A stretch of 64,000 bases of DNA from Neolewinella maritima (GTDB lineage: Bacteria > Bacteroidota > Bacteroidia > Chitinophagales > Saprospiraceae). This document shows positions 51,770 to 61,767 of the stretch, one piece after another. Location: NCBI RefSeq assembly GCF_923081025.1, contig NZ_CAKLPZ010000001.1, forward strand, positions 620,001-684,000. The letters run 5' to 3'. The notes beneath the pieces are model-generated. The model was not told the DNA's origin. It saw only the letters and a list, made by a program, of their open reading frames with translations, and did no database searches. The translations under genes were made by a program, and so were the position numbers. Position 1 is the first letter of the stretch, and every line of letters begins with the position of its first letter.

Positions 51770-52342
51770 TCAGGGGGTGCCGAACAGCCGCTGCTCCACG
51801 TCCTCGCAGAGGATGTGACCGAGGAGCATGTGCCCCTCCTGGATGCGCGGCGTGTCGCTGCTGGGAATGTTGATGAGGATATCGACCAGGTGGCCGAGCT
51901 CCCCGCCACTGGCTCCGGTCATGGCTACGAGGGTACAGCCGGCCTTCTTGCCGGCCACGGCAGCCGCCAGGATATTGCGGCTGTTGCCACTGGTGCTGAG
52001 TAAGAAAAGCACGTCACCCGGGCGCGCCATGCCGGTCGTGAGCCGGCTAAAGGCGTGGTCGTAGCCGTAGTCGTTGGCCACGGCCGTGAGGAAGCTGGTA
52101 TTGACGTGCATTGCTTCGGCGAAGAGCGGTGGGCGGTCCAGGTAGAAGCGGCCGCTGAGCTCGGCGGCCAGGTGCTGGGCATCGGCGGCCGATCCACCGT
52201 TACCGCAGAAGAGGGCCTTGCCGCCGGCCCGGAACGTGGTCACGCAGGCCGCCGTAGCCTGTTCCAGCCGGCTGAGCAGCGCGGTGTCGGCCAGGATGGC
52301 GTGTTTGACGGCAATAGCGGCCCGGATACGGTCGTGCGGCAT
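51770..52342 (-). CDS. gmhA: SIS-domain phosphoheptose isomerase type
   Basis: A 190-residue protein. FCGNGGSAADAQHLAAELSG near 45-64 and LLSTSGNSRNILAA near 114-127 are hallmarks of GmhA, which makes D-glycero-D-manno-heptose 7-phosphate from sedoheptulose 7-phosphate for LPS; the DiaA subfamily is an alternative. It is the first gene of the train leading to maf, ppiD and lptC, in keeping with an envelope role. Confidence 0.88.
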   Translation of the reverse strand: MPHDRIRAAIAVKHAILADTALLSRLEQATAACVTTFRAGGKALFCGNGGSAADAQHLAAELSGRFYLDRPPLFAEAMHVNTSFLTAVANDYGYDHAFSRLTTGMARPGDVLFLLSTSGNSRNILAAAVAGKKAGCTLVAMTGASGGELGHLVDILINIPSSDTPRIQEGHMLLGHILCEDVEQRLFGTP

Positions 52343-52355
52343 AGGAGTAAAATGA

Positions 52356-52393
52356 CCGTTGGGGCCGGCACGGGTTCAGTGCGGCCCCAACGG
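52356..52393 (-). terminator. terminator of the 990-residue T9SS gene
   Basis: CCGTTGGGGCCG (52356-52367) pairs perfectly with CGGCCCCAACGG (52382-52393). On the minus strand TCATTTT follows. Confidence 0.85.
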
Positions 52394-52423
52394 AAGGGTA
52401 AAACTACGAACTTAGGCGGTGGA

Positions 52424-55396
52424 CTACTGCTTGACGAAAGTCTGCGTATCCCGTTGATCGCCCTGTAGAATAGTCAGCTGATACAGACCGGCCGGCAGGC
52501 TCGCTACGCCGATGCGCTGCTGCAGCTGCGCGCCCTTCTTCCGGTAACTCAGGGTGCGGATGCGCCGACCGGTCGCGTCGGTCAGGATAAGCTGCACTCG
52601 TCCCTGGTACGTGCTGTTCAGGGCCACGGTGACACCGCTGGTCGCGGGGTTCGGGTAGAGGCTGATCGTGCCGTCGACCGGCTCGTCCGCGGTCTCCGCT
52701 GTAGTAGTGGTAAAGCCTAACATACCCATCTCACGGGAAGTCGTCGTGCCGCCGCCGCAGTTCGTGGCCACCCTGCCGAATCCGCTGGGCTGCTCACTGG
52801 AGGGGGAGAGGTACAGTTTATCGATCGGGGTGCCGGACTCGCGGTTGGCGATGGTGATGGTGTGGCTACCGGCGCTGAGCTCGAAGGAGCGGTCCTGTCC
52901 GTCGTGGTTGACCTTGCGCCATTCGTAGCCGGTGGTGAGCAGTTCGCGGCCACCGACTTCCTGCCAGAACTTCATCCAGCTTCCGTCGTCCACCTTCACC
53001 CAGAGGGAGTTGTGGCCCCGGTCGAAGGCGTTCAGACGGAGGAACAGGTGGTACACCGCGTTTTGCTCCAGCACTACCGGGAAGCTCAACTGCTGGTCAG
53101 TAGCTCCACTAGCGGGGACCGTCATGTTGCGCTCGCCGCCGTAGGCGATAGCAGTGCTTCCGGAGGCGGTGCTGCTGGTCTGCATCTCCCAGTCGCCGCT
53201 GGCGGTAGCACATTCGGCTTCCATCCATACATCGGCCGGTGTGCCGCAGTTGGTGGCGAACTCACCCATATCACGGGGCACGCTGCCGTTCTTGACCGGC
53301 GTGAGGAATAGCTTATCCAGTCGTGCTCCGTCTTCCCGGTAGGCGAAATCTACGGTATTGCTACCCGCCTGCAGGTGCAGTTCGCCGGGCATAGCGTTCC
53401 ACCGGAAGCCGCTGCCCTGTTCGATGCCGCTGCTCCACTTGAACCAGTCGCCGCCGTTGAGACGCACGTAGTAGGAGTCGTCGAGGTTAGACGGTGCATC
53501 GATCCGGGCGAATACCCGGTATTGGTTTGCCGTGGGGGAGGAGACTACGAAGCGTACCCGGTTAGCGTCGAGGTCGGCCGGCGGTGCGCTGTAGGAGTTA
53601 CCCCGTTCTACGACCACGTACTTGCCGTTGGCAGCCTGGGAGGAGCTCATGGTAGTCCAGTTGCTGCCCACGGCGGCACATTCCGCTTCGAGCCAGTATT
53701 CGGGACCGTTCTCCGCGGTCGGGGGTGGTGCGTCCACCTGGATCGAGATGACGTCCGTATCCGAGGCGCCCTTGTCGTCGCTGACGGTAAGCGTGACGGC
53801 GTAGGTACCTGCGGGGAGACTGCGCTGGGCCACGATGCCCTCGGCCGAGCCACCGTTCCATGCCCAGCGGTAGGAGTAGATGTTATCGTCTGCATCCGTC
53901 GATCCGCTGGCATCTAGGGTGACGGTCAGTGGTGCTATGCCCTGGTAGCTGCTGGCGGCGGCTACGGCCACGGGGGCTTCGTTGAGCTGGCAGCCTTCGG
54001 CGGTCTCGCCCATACCGGTGGGTAGGTCGTTGTGTACGCTGAGGAGCAATTTATCCAGCCGGGTGTCCGGCTCCCGGTAGGCGATGTCTACCGTGTTGTT
54101 TCCCTGTTGCAGCTCCACCCGGGTGGGGTGAGCGACCCACTGGAAGCCCGCATTGAGCTTAAAGCCATTGTTCCATTTCACCCACGCGCCACCATTCACC
54201 CGTAGCCAGTACGAGTCGTGTTGGTTGGTGAATGCGGCAACGCGCGCCATCAGTTGGTAGCTCGCGGCACGCTCGGTGAAGGCGCTAAAGCGCACGTAAT
54301 TGGCGGGCGCGTCCGCAGGTGCGGCGTCCATACTGCTCAATGAAGACATCACGTAACGGCCTGCTGCGGCGGACGTACTCTCTACAACGGTCCAGTTCGT
54401 TCCTACGGCGGCACATTCGGCTTCAAGCCAGAAGTTTTCTACCAGCTGTAACTCTTCGACCTGCAGCATTACGCGATCGGTAGACTTGGCACCCTCGTTG
54501 TCCATGACGGTGAGGATGACTTCGTGCTGCCCCGCCGGGAGTTGTAGTTGTGGATTGGGGCCGGTAGCGCTACCCCCCGCCCAGCTCCAGCGGTAGGATA
54601 CCACCTCGCCGTCACTGTCGGTGGAGCCATCGGCCAGTAGTTCGATCTGCTCATTGGTCGTGGCTACGGCCTGGGTAAGGGTAATGAGTGCCTTTGGGAT
54701 GTGGTTGTTCTCCTCTACGCAGTTGTTGTGATGGGCGCGTACCTCTACAATGGACCGACGGGGGCAGCTGCTGCCATCCAGGGTGACGGTGGTGAGCTGG
54801 TACAGGCCGGGCGTATTGACGACCGGTTCGGCTTCGGTGGAGGTGAAGCCATTGGGTCCCGTCCAGCGGTAGGATCCCGTGGAGGTATGGCCCCGTAGCG
54901 TGGCGGTGCCCGTAGTGCAATCCAGGATGCGGCCCAGGCGGTCGGTATTGGCATCCAGGTTACAGACGTAGCGGTTATGGTCTACCAGTAGATAGAACGA
55001 AGATTGACTACTTACTTCCTGCGTAGTAGTGGCCGTTACGGTCAGGTGGTATAGCTGGCCTACCGCGGTGGTCGGTGGGGTCACGGCGAGGGTACCGGTG
55101 AGGGGGTCGATCTTCATCCAGCTGGGTAGCGGGCTGCCATCGCTGCGGCGGGCCGAGTAGCTCAGTAGGCTAGTGGTCGTAAAGGCCCCATTAAGTACGA
55201 GTTGGTGGGCCTGGTCGGCGGTCACCGTTTGCGGGGCGATTCGTCTGGCTGTGGGGGCTACTGCTGCGGCCGTCGGGTCATCACCGGTAGCGAGTAGCGT
55301 GGAGCTGCCGGTGAATAAGAAAAGGCATACGATAAGGTAGATTAGCGGGCACGCCGGGTAGGGCCGGGCGTGGCCGGTTGAGCATATAAATGCCAT
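52424..55396 (-). CDS. T9SS surface protein: PKD domains and three LEAECA modules
   Basis: A 990-residue exported protein. N-terminal signal, a cadherin-like/He_PIG domain (LPSWMKIDPLTGTLAVTPP), a short SYRWTGPNGF domain, PKD near 235-315, LEAECA module 1 near 325-465, a second PKD near 475-560, modules 2 and 3 near 575-880, and a T9SS sorting domain near 905-990 (SLYPNPATSGVTVALN, TQTFVKQ). Each LEAECA module (about 140 residues) has SYWVRVNGG-W-KW and TVDFAYRE-GA-LDKL-like motifs, resembling CBM6/35 or malectin folds that bind sugars. Likely surface adhesin or polysaccharide binder. Followed by a strong terminator. Confidence 0.87.
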   Translation of the reverse strand: MAFICSTGHARPYPACPLIYLIVCLFLFTGSSTLLATGDDPTAAAVAPTARRIAPQTVTADQAHQLVLNGAFTTTSLLSYSARRSDGSPLPSWMKIDPLTGTLAVTPPTTAVGQLYHLTVTATTTQEVSSQSSFYLLVDHNRYVCNLDANTDRLGRILDCTTGTATLRGHTSTGSYRWTGPNGFTSTEAEPVVNTPGLYQLTTVTLDGSSCPRRSIVEVRAHHNNCVEENNHIPKALITLTQAVATTNEQIELLADGSTDSDGEVVSYRWSWAGGSATGPNPQLQLPAGQHEVILTVMDNEGAKSTDRVMLQVEELQLVENFWLEAECAAVGTNWTVVESTSAAAGRYVMSSLSSMDAAPADAPANYVRFSAFTERAASYQLMARVAAFTNQHDSYWLRVNGGAWVKWNNGFKLNAGFQWVAHPTRVELQQGNNTVDIAYREPDTRLDKLLLSVHNDLPTGMGETAEGCQLNEAPVAVAAASSYQGIAPLTVTLDASGSTDADDNIYSYRWAWNGGSAEGIVAQRSLPAGTYAVTLTVSDDKGASDTDVISIQVDAPPPTAENGPEYWLEAECAAVGSNWTTMSSSQAANGKYVVVERGNSYSAPPADLDANRVRFVVSSPTANQYRVFARIDAPSNLDDSYYVRLNGGDWFKWSSGIEQGSGFRWNAMPGELHLQAGSNTVDFAYREDGARLDKLFLTPVKNGSVPRDMGEFATNCGTPADVWMEAECATASGDWEMQTSSTASGSTAIAYGGERNMTVPASGATDQQLSFPVVLEQNAVYHLFLRLNAFDRGHNSLWVKVDDGSWMKFWQEVGGRELLTTGYEWRKVNHDGQDRSFELSAGSHTITIANRESGTPIDKLYLSPSSEQPSGFGRVATNCGGGTTTSREMGMLGFTTTTAETADEPVDGTISLYPNPATSGVTVALNSTYQGRVQLILTDATGRRIRTLSYRKKGAQLQQRIGVASLPAGLYQLTILQGDQRDTQTFVKQ

Positions 55397-55549
55397 GTGG
55401 GTGTAAGGTTACTTTATGAGAGAGAACGGTAAGACGAACACAAAACAAGCCGACACATAAGGTGTCTGGCTGCTAGAGTAACGGGACTTTGACAATTCTT
55501 AGTGAGTCGCTAATAATAATAACACTTTAACGCAGCCGGACTAAACAAA
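55397..55549. other. AT-rich promoter region
   Basis: Upstream region of the 990-residue gene, AT-rich with TAATAATAATAA near 55510. No clear TTTG / TAnnTTTG pair; no gene seen. Confidence 0.4.
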
Positions 55550-55583
55550 GAGCGGGGCCATACATTGCTGCATGGCCCCGCTC
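55550..55583 (-). terminator. terminator of the 893-residue T9SS gene
   Basis: GAGCGGGGCCAT (55550-55561) pairs perfectly with ATGGCCCCGCTC (55572-55583). On the minus strand TTTGTTTAG follows. Confidence 0.88.
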
Positions 55584-55607
55584 GGGAGGTGGTGATGGGT
55601 GCGCGGC

Positions 55608-58289
55608 TTACTGCTTCACGAACGGCCGCATCGTTTGTTGATCGCCTTCGAGTACCCGCAGGTGGTACATACCATCGGGTAGCTGGCTCACGTCGAGCTG
55701 AGTACGTAGCTGGTCACCGGCCTTGTCGAAGTACAGCTCCTGTACGCGCCGTCCGGTCACGTCGGTCAGCAGTACGTTCACCCGGCCCTCATAGCCACTG
55801 GTCAACTCTACCGTAAGATCGGAGGAGGCTGGATTGGGGTACAGGCTCAGCGTCGTGGCTTCCGGCAGTGTAGGCTCGTCGGCTACCGGCGTGGTGGCCA
55901 GGCCCATCATCTCTACGGAGGTAGACGAGCCGCAGTTGCTGGCCGCTCCGCCGCTGCCGGTAGGCGTATTGGCGGAAGTAGACAGAAGCAGGCGATCCAG
56001 GCGGGTACCGGCTTCGCGCTGGGTAATGGTGATCCGGTGGGTGCCCGCGCTGAGCTTGAAGGAGGCATCCTTGCCGTCATCGCCTACCTTGCGCCACTGC
56101 GTACCCTGGGTGAGCAGATCGCCACCACCCACTTTCTTCCAGAACTTCATCCAGCTGCCGTCATCGACCCGCACCCAGAACGAGTTGCTGGACAGACTGC
56201 TCGCCTCCATACGGAGGAACAGGTGGTAGGTACCTGACTTGGCTACATTGACGTTGACGTCGATCCGCTCGTCGGAGTCCATACTGGGACCATCGGGGCT
56301 GTTTGCTCCGTCGAAGTAGTAGCCCGTGGTGGAGCCGGTGTACTTGGTCCAGTCGTTCCCGACGCGGCCACACTCCGCTTCCATCCAGACATTGGTGACG
56401 CTGCTGTCGTCGGTAGGTGCATCCGATCCACAGTTCGAGGCACCGCTACCCGTCCCGCTGGGCGTACTGCTTCCCTTGGTCAGAAACAGCTTGTCGAGCC
56501 GGGCACCGTCTTCGCGGAAGGCGAAATCAACGGTGTTCGATCCCTCGCGGAAGTCTACCGTACGGGGTAGTTTGTTCCACTGAAATCCGCGGCCCTGGGT
56601 GATGCCACTAGCCCACTTGTACCAGCTGCCGCCGTTGATGCGGACCCAGAAGGAATCGTCGGTATTGCTGGCTGCGTCGATGCGGGCAAACAGTTTGTAG
56701 CTGCCGCTCTTGGCCGAAGCGATCGTGAACCGTACCCGGTTGTCGGAAATGTCGGAGGGTGCGGAGTTCGTGGAATTACCACTACGGACTACTACGTACT
56801 TACCGGTGGATGCGGAGGAAGAGGTCTGGGTCGTCCAGCGCCGGCCTACGAAGGCACATTCGGCTTCTAGCCAGAAGTTGTCGCTAGCTGCAACGGGCTC
56901 ATCGCGGTTGGGGTCTGCCGAGCAGTTGTCGGCCTCGCCGCCCTGTCCGTTTGGCTCCGAAGCGTCGGTGGTCACTACGATCTTGTCCAGCTTGGTGTTG
57001 CTCTCGCGGTATGCGAAATCGATGCGATTGGCTCCCGCCCGCAGAGCAAGGGTGCCCGAAGTTTTGTTCCACTGAAATCCGCTACCGAGCTCAAAGCCGG
57101 TGTACCACTTGATCCAGGGGCTACCGTTGACCCGTACCCAGTACGAATCGCTGGTCGTATTGGAAGCGTCGACGAGGGCAAACAGGTGGTAGTTGCCACT
57201 CTTCGCTACCTGTACGTCAAAGCGTAGCTGGTTGTCAGCGTTATCGGAAGGGGCCGAGCTGGTGGAGGTCGAGCCGGAAACAGCGTAGGCGCCGCGGGAG
57301 GCCGAGCTGCTGCTGCCGATCGTCCACTTGCTACCCACCTGGGCGCATTCCGCCTCGTACCAGTAAGACACCGCATCGGCGGTAGCTACCGGCTTTTCGG
57401 CCTTGATCGTGATCCGGTCGGTGGACCGTGCTCCGGTATCGTCAGTGACTACCAGGAATACTTCGTGGGTACCCTCCGGAAAGGTGATGTAAGGTTTGGT
57501 GCCAGAGGCGTCACCGCCATCCCAGTACCAGCTGTAGGTGATCACCTTGCCGTCGGAATCACTGGAACCCGTGCCGTCGAACTTCACGCGCAGGGGAGCC
57601 GTACCGCTGTTCCGGTCTACCCGGATATTGCCTACGGGAATGTTGTTCTTAGCTGATTTTTCGGAGCAGCCGTAGTCCTTCAGCATCACCTCCACGATGC
57701 TGCGGCGGGAGCAGGACGAGCCGCCATTCGGATCGAGGACGTACAGGCCGGGGCGGCTCACACGGGGAGATTCGCTGGTAGACTGGAAGCCATTGGGGCC
57801 TGTCCAGCGGTAGGAACCCGTCGAGGTCTTGCCGAACAATTCCACGGTACCACTAGAACACCCCAGGAGCATACCCCGGTGGTCGAAGTTGGCCTCCACG
57901 GTACAGTCGTCGCTCTCGTCGTCGACCAGTAGATAGAAGGACGTATCTGTATCGTCCGTAGCGAGCAACTTGATCCGGTAGACCCTGCCGACCTCGGTAG
58001 AGGGGGGACGGAAGGTAAATGTTCCCGTGCTGCCGTCGAACTTCATCCAGGAAGGAAGCGCTCTTCCATCGTAGAGCGACGCTTCGTAGGCTAAGGATGT
58101 GCTACCTCCGAAGGCACCATTGATTACAAAGGTGCGGGTTTCGTTTACGTACGTTTGGAGGGGAGCGATGGGTTGCGCAGCGGCGGCAACCAGGCTGGTG
58201 GAGGTGAGCGATGTCGCTAGCAACAGGGCATAGCAAACAGTGCGGACCCATAGCACCCGGGGGGCGCTAGTCGTAATTCCTAATACCAT
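55608..58289 (-). CDS. T9SS surface protein: one PKD and three LEAECA modules
   Basis: An 893-residue paralogue of the previous protein. Signal region (VCYALLLATSLTSTSLVAA), cadherin-like domain (LPSWMKFDGSTGTFTFRPP), SYRWTGPNGF domain, one PKD near 225-305, three LEAECA-type modules near 310-790 (the first two read YEAECAQVG and LEAECAFVG; the third MEAECGRVG), and a T9SS sorting domain (SLYPNPASSDLTVELT to MRPFVKQ). Compared with its neighbour it lacks the second PKD. Serine-rich, less charged modules. Large AT-rich upstream region. Confidence 0.87.
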   Translation of the reverse strand: MVLGITTSAPRVLWVRTVCYALLLATSLTSTSLVAAAAQPIAPLQTYVNETRTFVINGAFGGSTSLAYEASLYDGRALPSWMKFDGSTGTFTFRPPSTEVGRVYRIKLLATDDTDTSFYLLVDDESDDCTVEANFDHRGMLLGCSSGTVELFGKTSTGSYRWTGPNGFQSTSESPRVSRPGLYVLDPNGGSSCSRRSIVEVMLKDYGCSEKSAKNNIPVGNIRVDRNSGTAPLRVKFDGTGSSDSDGKVITYSWYWDGGDASGTKPYITFPEGTHEVFLVVTDDTGARSTDRITIKAEKPVATADAVSYWYEAECAQVGSKWTIGSSSSASRGAYAVSGSTSTSSAPSDNADNQLRFDVQVAKSGNYHLFALVDASNTTSDSYWVRVNGSPWIKWYTGFELGSGFQWNKTSGTLALRAGANRIDFAYRESNTKLDKIVVTTDASEPNGQGGEADNCSADPNRDEPVAASDNFWLEAECAFVGRRWTTQTSSSASTGKYVVVRSGNSTNSAPSDISDNRVRFTIASAKSGSYKLFARIDAASNTDDSFWVRINGGSWYKWASGITQGRGFQWNKLPRTVDFREGSNTVDFAFREDGARLDKLFLTKGSSTPSGTGSGASNCGSDAPTDDSSVTNVWMEAECGRVGNDWTKYTGSTTGYYFDGANSPDGPSMDSDERIDVNVNVAKSGTYHLFLRMEASSLSSNSFWVRVDDGSWMKFWKKVGGGDLLTQGTQWRKVGDDGKDASFKLSAGTHRITITQREAGTRLDRLLLSTSANTPTGSGGAASNCGSSTSVEMMGLATTPVADEPTLPEATTLSLYPNPASSDLTVELTSGYEGRVNVLLTDVTGRRVQELYFDKAGDQLRTQLDVSQLPDGMYHLRVLEGDQQTMRPFVKQ

Positions 58290-58860
58290 ACTCTAAATTC
58301 CTTTGTTGGTTATTCCAAAAAGCCTAAACAAAAACGAACATTCACGGGCAGAATCGGTGCAAGGATCCTACGCATGGTTGACACAACGGCCAAAGATCGT
58401 AAATATTGACAACTTAACCTAGTATTTGGTCAAACAGACATCCTACTAGGGGATAAGTTCAGGCAGCGGAACGGCCAGTTGTTAACAGATTACTTAACTG
58501 AGAGAGAGAATAAAATTCATCCGAACAGGTGATAAGATTTTACGGAGACAGCCGCACGGCTACACCAGCATCGACCGCGCGAAGGTGGCGGCAAACGGCG
58601 AGGGGGTGCGATAGTGGAGGTGGGGGGTGTGCCGTCGTCGTTCTACTTCGGGTGCTAGCGTGACCCCATCAGCCCAGCGTCGGGCGGTGGAAAGGGATAA
58701 AACGCGGGAAATAGAAACACGGAGAGAGAGAGACGAAGACAACGTAAAAACAGACAGCATATACATTCTTTGGTACTTCCAATGAAAGAAGGACGCTTCT
58801 TTGTCACCCAAAAAGTGGTGCAGAAAAACATCCAATGCTTATGTCGAACCTGATGTGTTT
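58290..58860. other. long gap with no convincing gene; possible decayed transposase end
   Basis: The right flank of the 893-residue gene. 58290-58550 is AT-rich and probably regulatory. 58560-58700 is GC-rich; a 91-codon minus-strand frame here ends HLHYRTPSPFAATFA, which faintly recalls the C-terminus of integrase-core transposases, but no catalytic region or inverted repeats are present. 58715-58735 is a purine repeat (AGAGAGAGA). Confidence 0.4.
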
Positions 58861-58893
58861 ATTATGGTAGTCGCCCCCCATGGGGGACATAAT
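58861..58893 (-). terminator. stem-loop after the 904-residue T9SS gene
   Basis: Outer ATTATG (58861-58866) pairs with CATAAT (58888-58893); inner CCCCC-AT-GGGGG forms the top. The two stems are separated by an asymmetric bulge. No U run, so termination is uncertain. Confidence 0.5.
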
Positions 58894-58923
58894 GCGGTGC
58901 AAACATACACTTTTGCCAAATTA

Positions 58924-61638
58924 TTACAAGCGCAAAAACGGAATAACGCCCCGCCGCTGTCCTTCTATCAGTAGTAAGCGGTACGCCCCCTGCGGCAGAT
59001 CAGCCACTTGAACTACCGTACTAAACTCCGTAGCCGACTTGCGAAACTCCTGCTCCCGAATCCGCCGACCGTGCACATCAATCACAAATAGTGTGACGGG
59101 ACCGCTCCAGGTACTGACGTACCGTAGCGATAAATTTGTGGTGGCTGGATTAGGATATACCTGTAATTCCAGGCTCAAAGGGGGGTTAAACAGTGAAGTC
59201 AGCGTCGTGTCCACCGTGGTAGTAGTATCCACACTAGTCGTGTCTGAGCAATTTATGCCCAATGTGCCCGCCGTGGTGGGCAGACGTGCGCTGCGGCTGA
59301 GATAGATTTTGTCCAGTTGTGCACCCGCTTCCCGCAGCGCAACATCGATGGTATTGGTGCCCTCGAAAAAATATTCTTCCCCTGGCCGTAAATTCCACTG
59401 AAATTCCCCTCCAGCGGCGATTCCGCTGCTCCAGTTGTACCAACTTCCGTCGTTGACGCGTACCCAGTAGGAGTCGCTGCTACTCCCGGCGGCTGCTACC
59501 CGCGCGGCAATCCGGTAGAAGCCCTCCGCCATATTCCGCGCCTCGAAGCGCAGCCGATTGGCCGGCGCATCATCGGGCGGACTGTCCGATTCCCGGTTCT
59601 CCAGGGGGGCGGCGTAGGTCACCCCGCTGGCGGTAGAGTCTACCGCCCACTGCACCCCTACTTCCGCACACTCTGCTTCTAAAAAAACGCTGTCTTGCCG
59701 CACGACCGCCTCGCCTGCATCGATGCAGATCGTATCGGCGCCCGTTGCTCCCCGGTCGTCCGTGACGGTGAGTGTGATGCAGTAGGTACCCCGTGCGAAG
59801 ACGACCTCCACGTTCTTACCTGAAGCAGCCCCCTGCGTCCAGCGCCAGTCATACGAGACGATCTGTCCGTCCAGATCTACCGAGTTGCCGCCCCGCAATC
59901 GTACGCGTAAGGGTGCCTCACCGTCGGAGGGGTTGGCCCGGGCTATGGCGACCGGTGGCTGGTTTTCTGCAGGGGGTGTCCCGTCGCAATTGGATGCGGC
60001 CAGTACGTCTACCGTACTACTGCGGTCACAGCCCGCCCCGCCCCGCAGGACGTAGGTGCCGGCTACCGTGACCGTTGGCCGGGCCTCCGCGGAGGTGAAG
60101 CCGTTCGGTCCGCTCCACGCATAGGTGTCCGTAGAGGATGTACCCAGTAGCTGTACGCTGCCCGTGGTGCAGTCCAGTACCTGCGTGTTGTTTGCTCCAC
60201 CGGCCGTCACCGTGCAGTCCGCCGCTCCGTCGATTAATAGGGTAAAGGATGAACTGCTCGTGAGTAGGTTGTAGTCGGTAGCCGTCACCCGTATCGGGTA
60301 TACGTCACCGAGGGCTGCGGCGGGTGCGTCGATGCGTAGGGTACCCGAGAGGGAGTCTACGGTGATCCAGCCGGGCAGCGCCTGACCACTGGCCAGGGTG
60401 GCGGTATAGCTGAGTCTGTTGCCGGGGTAGCCCTTGTCGAATGCTCCGTTCACGCTGTAGGTGAGTACTTCCCCCACGGTGGCCGTCACGTTTGCGATGC
60501 GCCCCGATGTGGGTACGGCAAGCGGCCGGGCATTGATGATGTAGGAGGTGTTGTCGTTCCAGTCACAGTTCGCCGAACCTGCGGTCCCGCACCCATTATT
60601 CCCTATGTAGTCCTGGTTCACGATGTATTCGTTGGGGATCACCCGGCCGTTGCGGTCTCTAGCCAGGTAGACGCGCACGCCCAAGAGCTCATCTTTACGC
60701 AGGTTGTTGAGCCCCCCACCCGATGTGCGGTAGCCGGCGATGAGTATCTGGAAAGGCTGGTCGATGCGGTCGGTGAAGGCACCCGCCACGTCTTCCGACG
60801 TATTGCTGGCCCGGGGCAGCAACGTCTGGTGGTACAGGGGGCCATGATTATAGAGCATGCTACCGAGTACCGCCCGGCTAAGGGTATCCCGCAACTCGGT
60901 CGGCGCTCCACCCGGGGCGTGCAGGGCGGAGAGCTGGATCATACGAATGGGGAGGGCGGGATCGGCCTGTACGAAATAGGACGACAGGATCATATCCCCC
61001 TCCCGGCCGGCATCGACCTGCTGCGCGGTGGGATAGTCGGAGCTGGGTCGCACGACCAATTCACCGCTACTGTCCCGCCCGAACGTCGTGGTGAAGCCGA
61101 AGGCCTGAAAGACCTGCTGGGCGGATACCTCGTTGTTACCCTCGGTGAGCGTCAGGTACGCTCCCCGGAGGGTGGCCTCCGCATCGGTGGGGTTGCTGGC
61201 GTTGCTTTCTAGCAGAAGGTTTTCCGTGACCAGGCGTTTGGGCTCCCCCTGATCGGTCACGAAGTTGATCTGCGCGTCGATCGAGCTCCCCGCTGCGATG
61301 GATAGGCCACCGGTGGGTATCGTCACTCCACTGATGGTGAAGTTGCTGGTATCCGTAGTGCTCAGCCGCGTGATGCGTAGGGGAGTAGTGCCATCATTAT
61401 GGATGCGTATCCCGCTACGTTCGGTGTGCAGGGTGCGCTGACCGACGCTGTTAACGGGGTTGAGCGTACGCTGGAAGGTGTAGTAGTCGTCAGCGGGAAA
61501 GCCGCGATCGGAGCCCGGTACCTTCGTCAGGTTTTCCAGACGAATGACGGCTTGTCCGGACAGTTCCGCGAGGCCAATTGCCACCAGGAAAACACACAAC
61601 AAGGCACGCAGGGTGCCGGTAGTAGCTATACAGCGCAT
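58924..61638 (-). CDS. T9SS surface protein with ASH-like N-terminus, PKD and one LEAECA module
   Basis: A 904-residue exported protein. Signal peptide (LLCVFLVAIGLAELSGQ), an immunoglobulin-like region resembling choice-of-anchor/ASH domains (GIRIHNDGTTPLRITRLS), a segment of about 200 residues with GREGDMILSSYFVQAD that I do not recognise, a cadherin-like domain, a TYAWSGPNGF domain, PKD near 575-655, one LEAECA module (FLEAECAEVGVQW, SYWVRVNDGSWYNW, TIDVALREAGAQLDKIYLS), and a T9SS sorting domain (LQVYPNPATTNLSLRY to VIPFLRL). It shares its C-terminal half with its neighbours, so shuffling of domains within the family is evident. Confidence 0.87.
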   Translation of the reverse strand: MRCIATTGTLRALLCVFLVAIGLAELSGQAVIRLENLTKVPGSDRGFPADDYYTFQRTLNPVNSVGQRTLHTERSGIRIHNDGTTPLRITRLSTTDTSNFTISGVTIPTGGLSIAAGSSIDAQINFVTDQGEPKRLVTENLLLESNASNPTDAEATLRGAYLTLTEGNNEVSAQQVFQAFGFTTTFGRDSSGELVVRPSSDYPTAQQVDAGREGDMILSSYFVQADPALPIRMIQLSALHAPGGAPTELRDTLSRAVLGSMLYNHGPLYHQTLLPRASNTSEDVAGAFTDRIDQPFQILIAGYRTSGGGLNNLRKDELLGVRVYLARDRNGRVIPNEYIVNQDYIGNNGCGTAGSANCDWNDNTSYIINARPLAVPTSGRIANVTATVGEVLTYSVNGAFDKGYPGNRLSYTATLASGQALPGWITVDSLSGTLRIDAPAAALGDVYPIRVTATDYNLLTSSSSFTLLIDGAADCTVTAGGANNTQVLDCTTGSVQLLGTSSTDTYAWSGPNGFTSAEARPTVTVAGTYVLRGGAGCDRSSTVDVLAASNCDGTPPAENQPPVAIARANPSDGEAPLRVRLRGGNSVDLDGQIVSYDWRWTQGAASGKNVEVVFARGTYCITLTVTDDRGATGADTICIDAGEAVVRQDSVFLEAECAEVGVQWAVDSTASGVTYAAPLENRESDSPPDDAPANRLRFEARNMAEGFYRIAARVAAAGSSSDSYWVRVNDGSWYNWSSGIAAGGEFQWNLRPGEEYFFEGTNTIDVALREAGAQLDKIYLSRSARLPTTAGTLGINCSDTTSVDTTTTVDTTLTSLFNPPLSLELQVYPNPATTNLSLRYVSTWSGPVTLFVIDVHGRRIREQEFRKSATEFSTVVQVADLPQGAYRLLLIEGQRRGVIPFLRL

Positions 61639-61713
61639 AGGAGAAGTCGGTCTATGTGGGGTTCAGCACTGTGCGTTGCTAGAAGACCCTACCGGCGGAG
61701 GATGTTTAAAAAA

Positions 61714-61743
61714 AAGGGGCCACACCTGCTGGCGTGGCCCCTT
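61714..61743 (-). terminator. strong intrinsic terminator of the last T9SS gene
   Basis: AAGGGGCCAC (61714-61723) pairs perfectly with GTGGCCCCTT (61734-61743). Leftward on the minus strand a run of T (eight) follows. Confidence 0.92.
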
Positions 61744-61767
61744 CCCGAGGTACAATCGTGGGGTACT

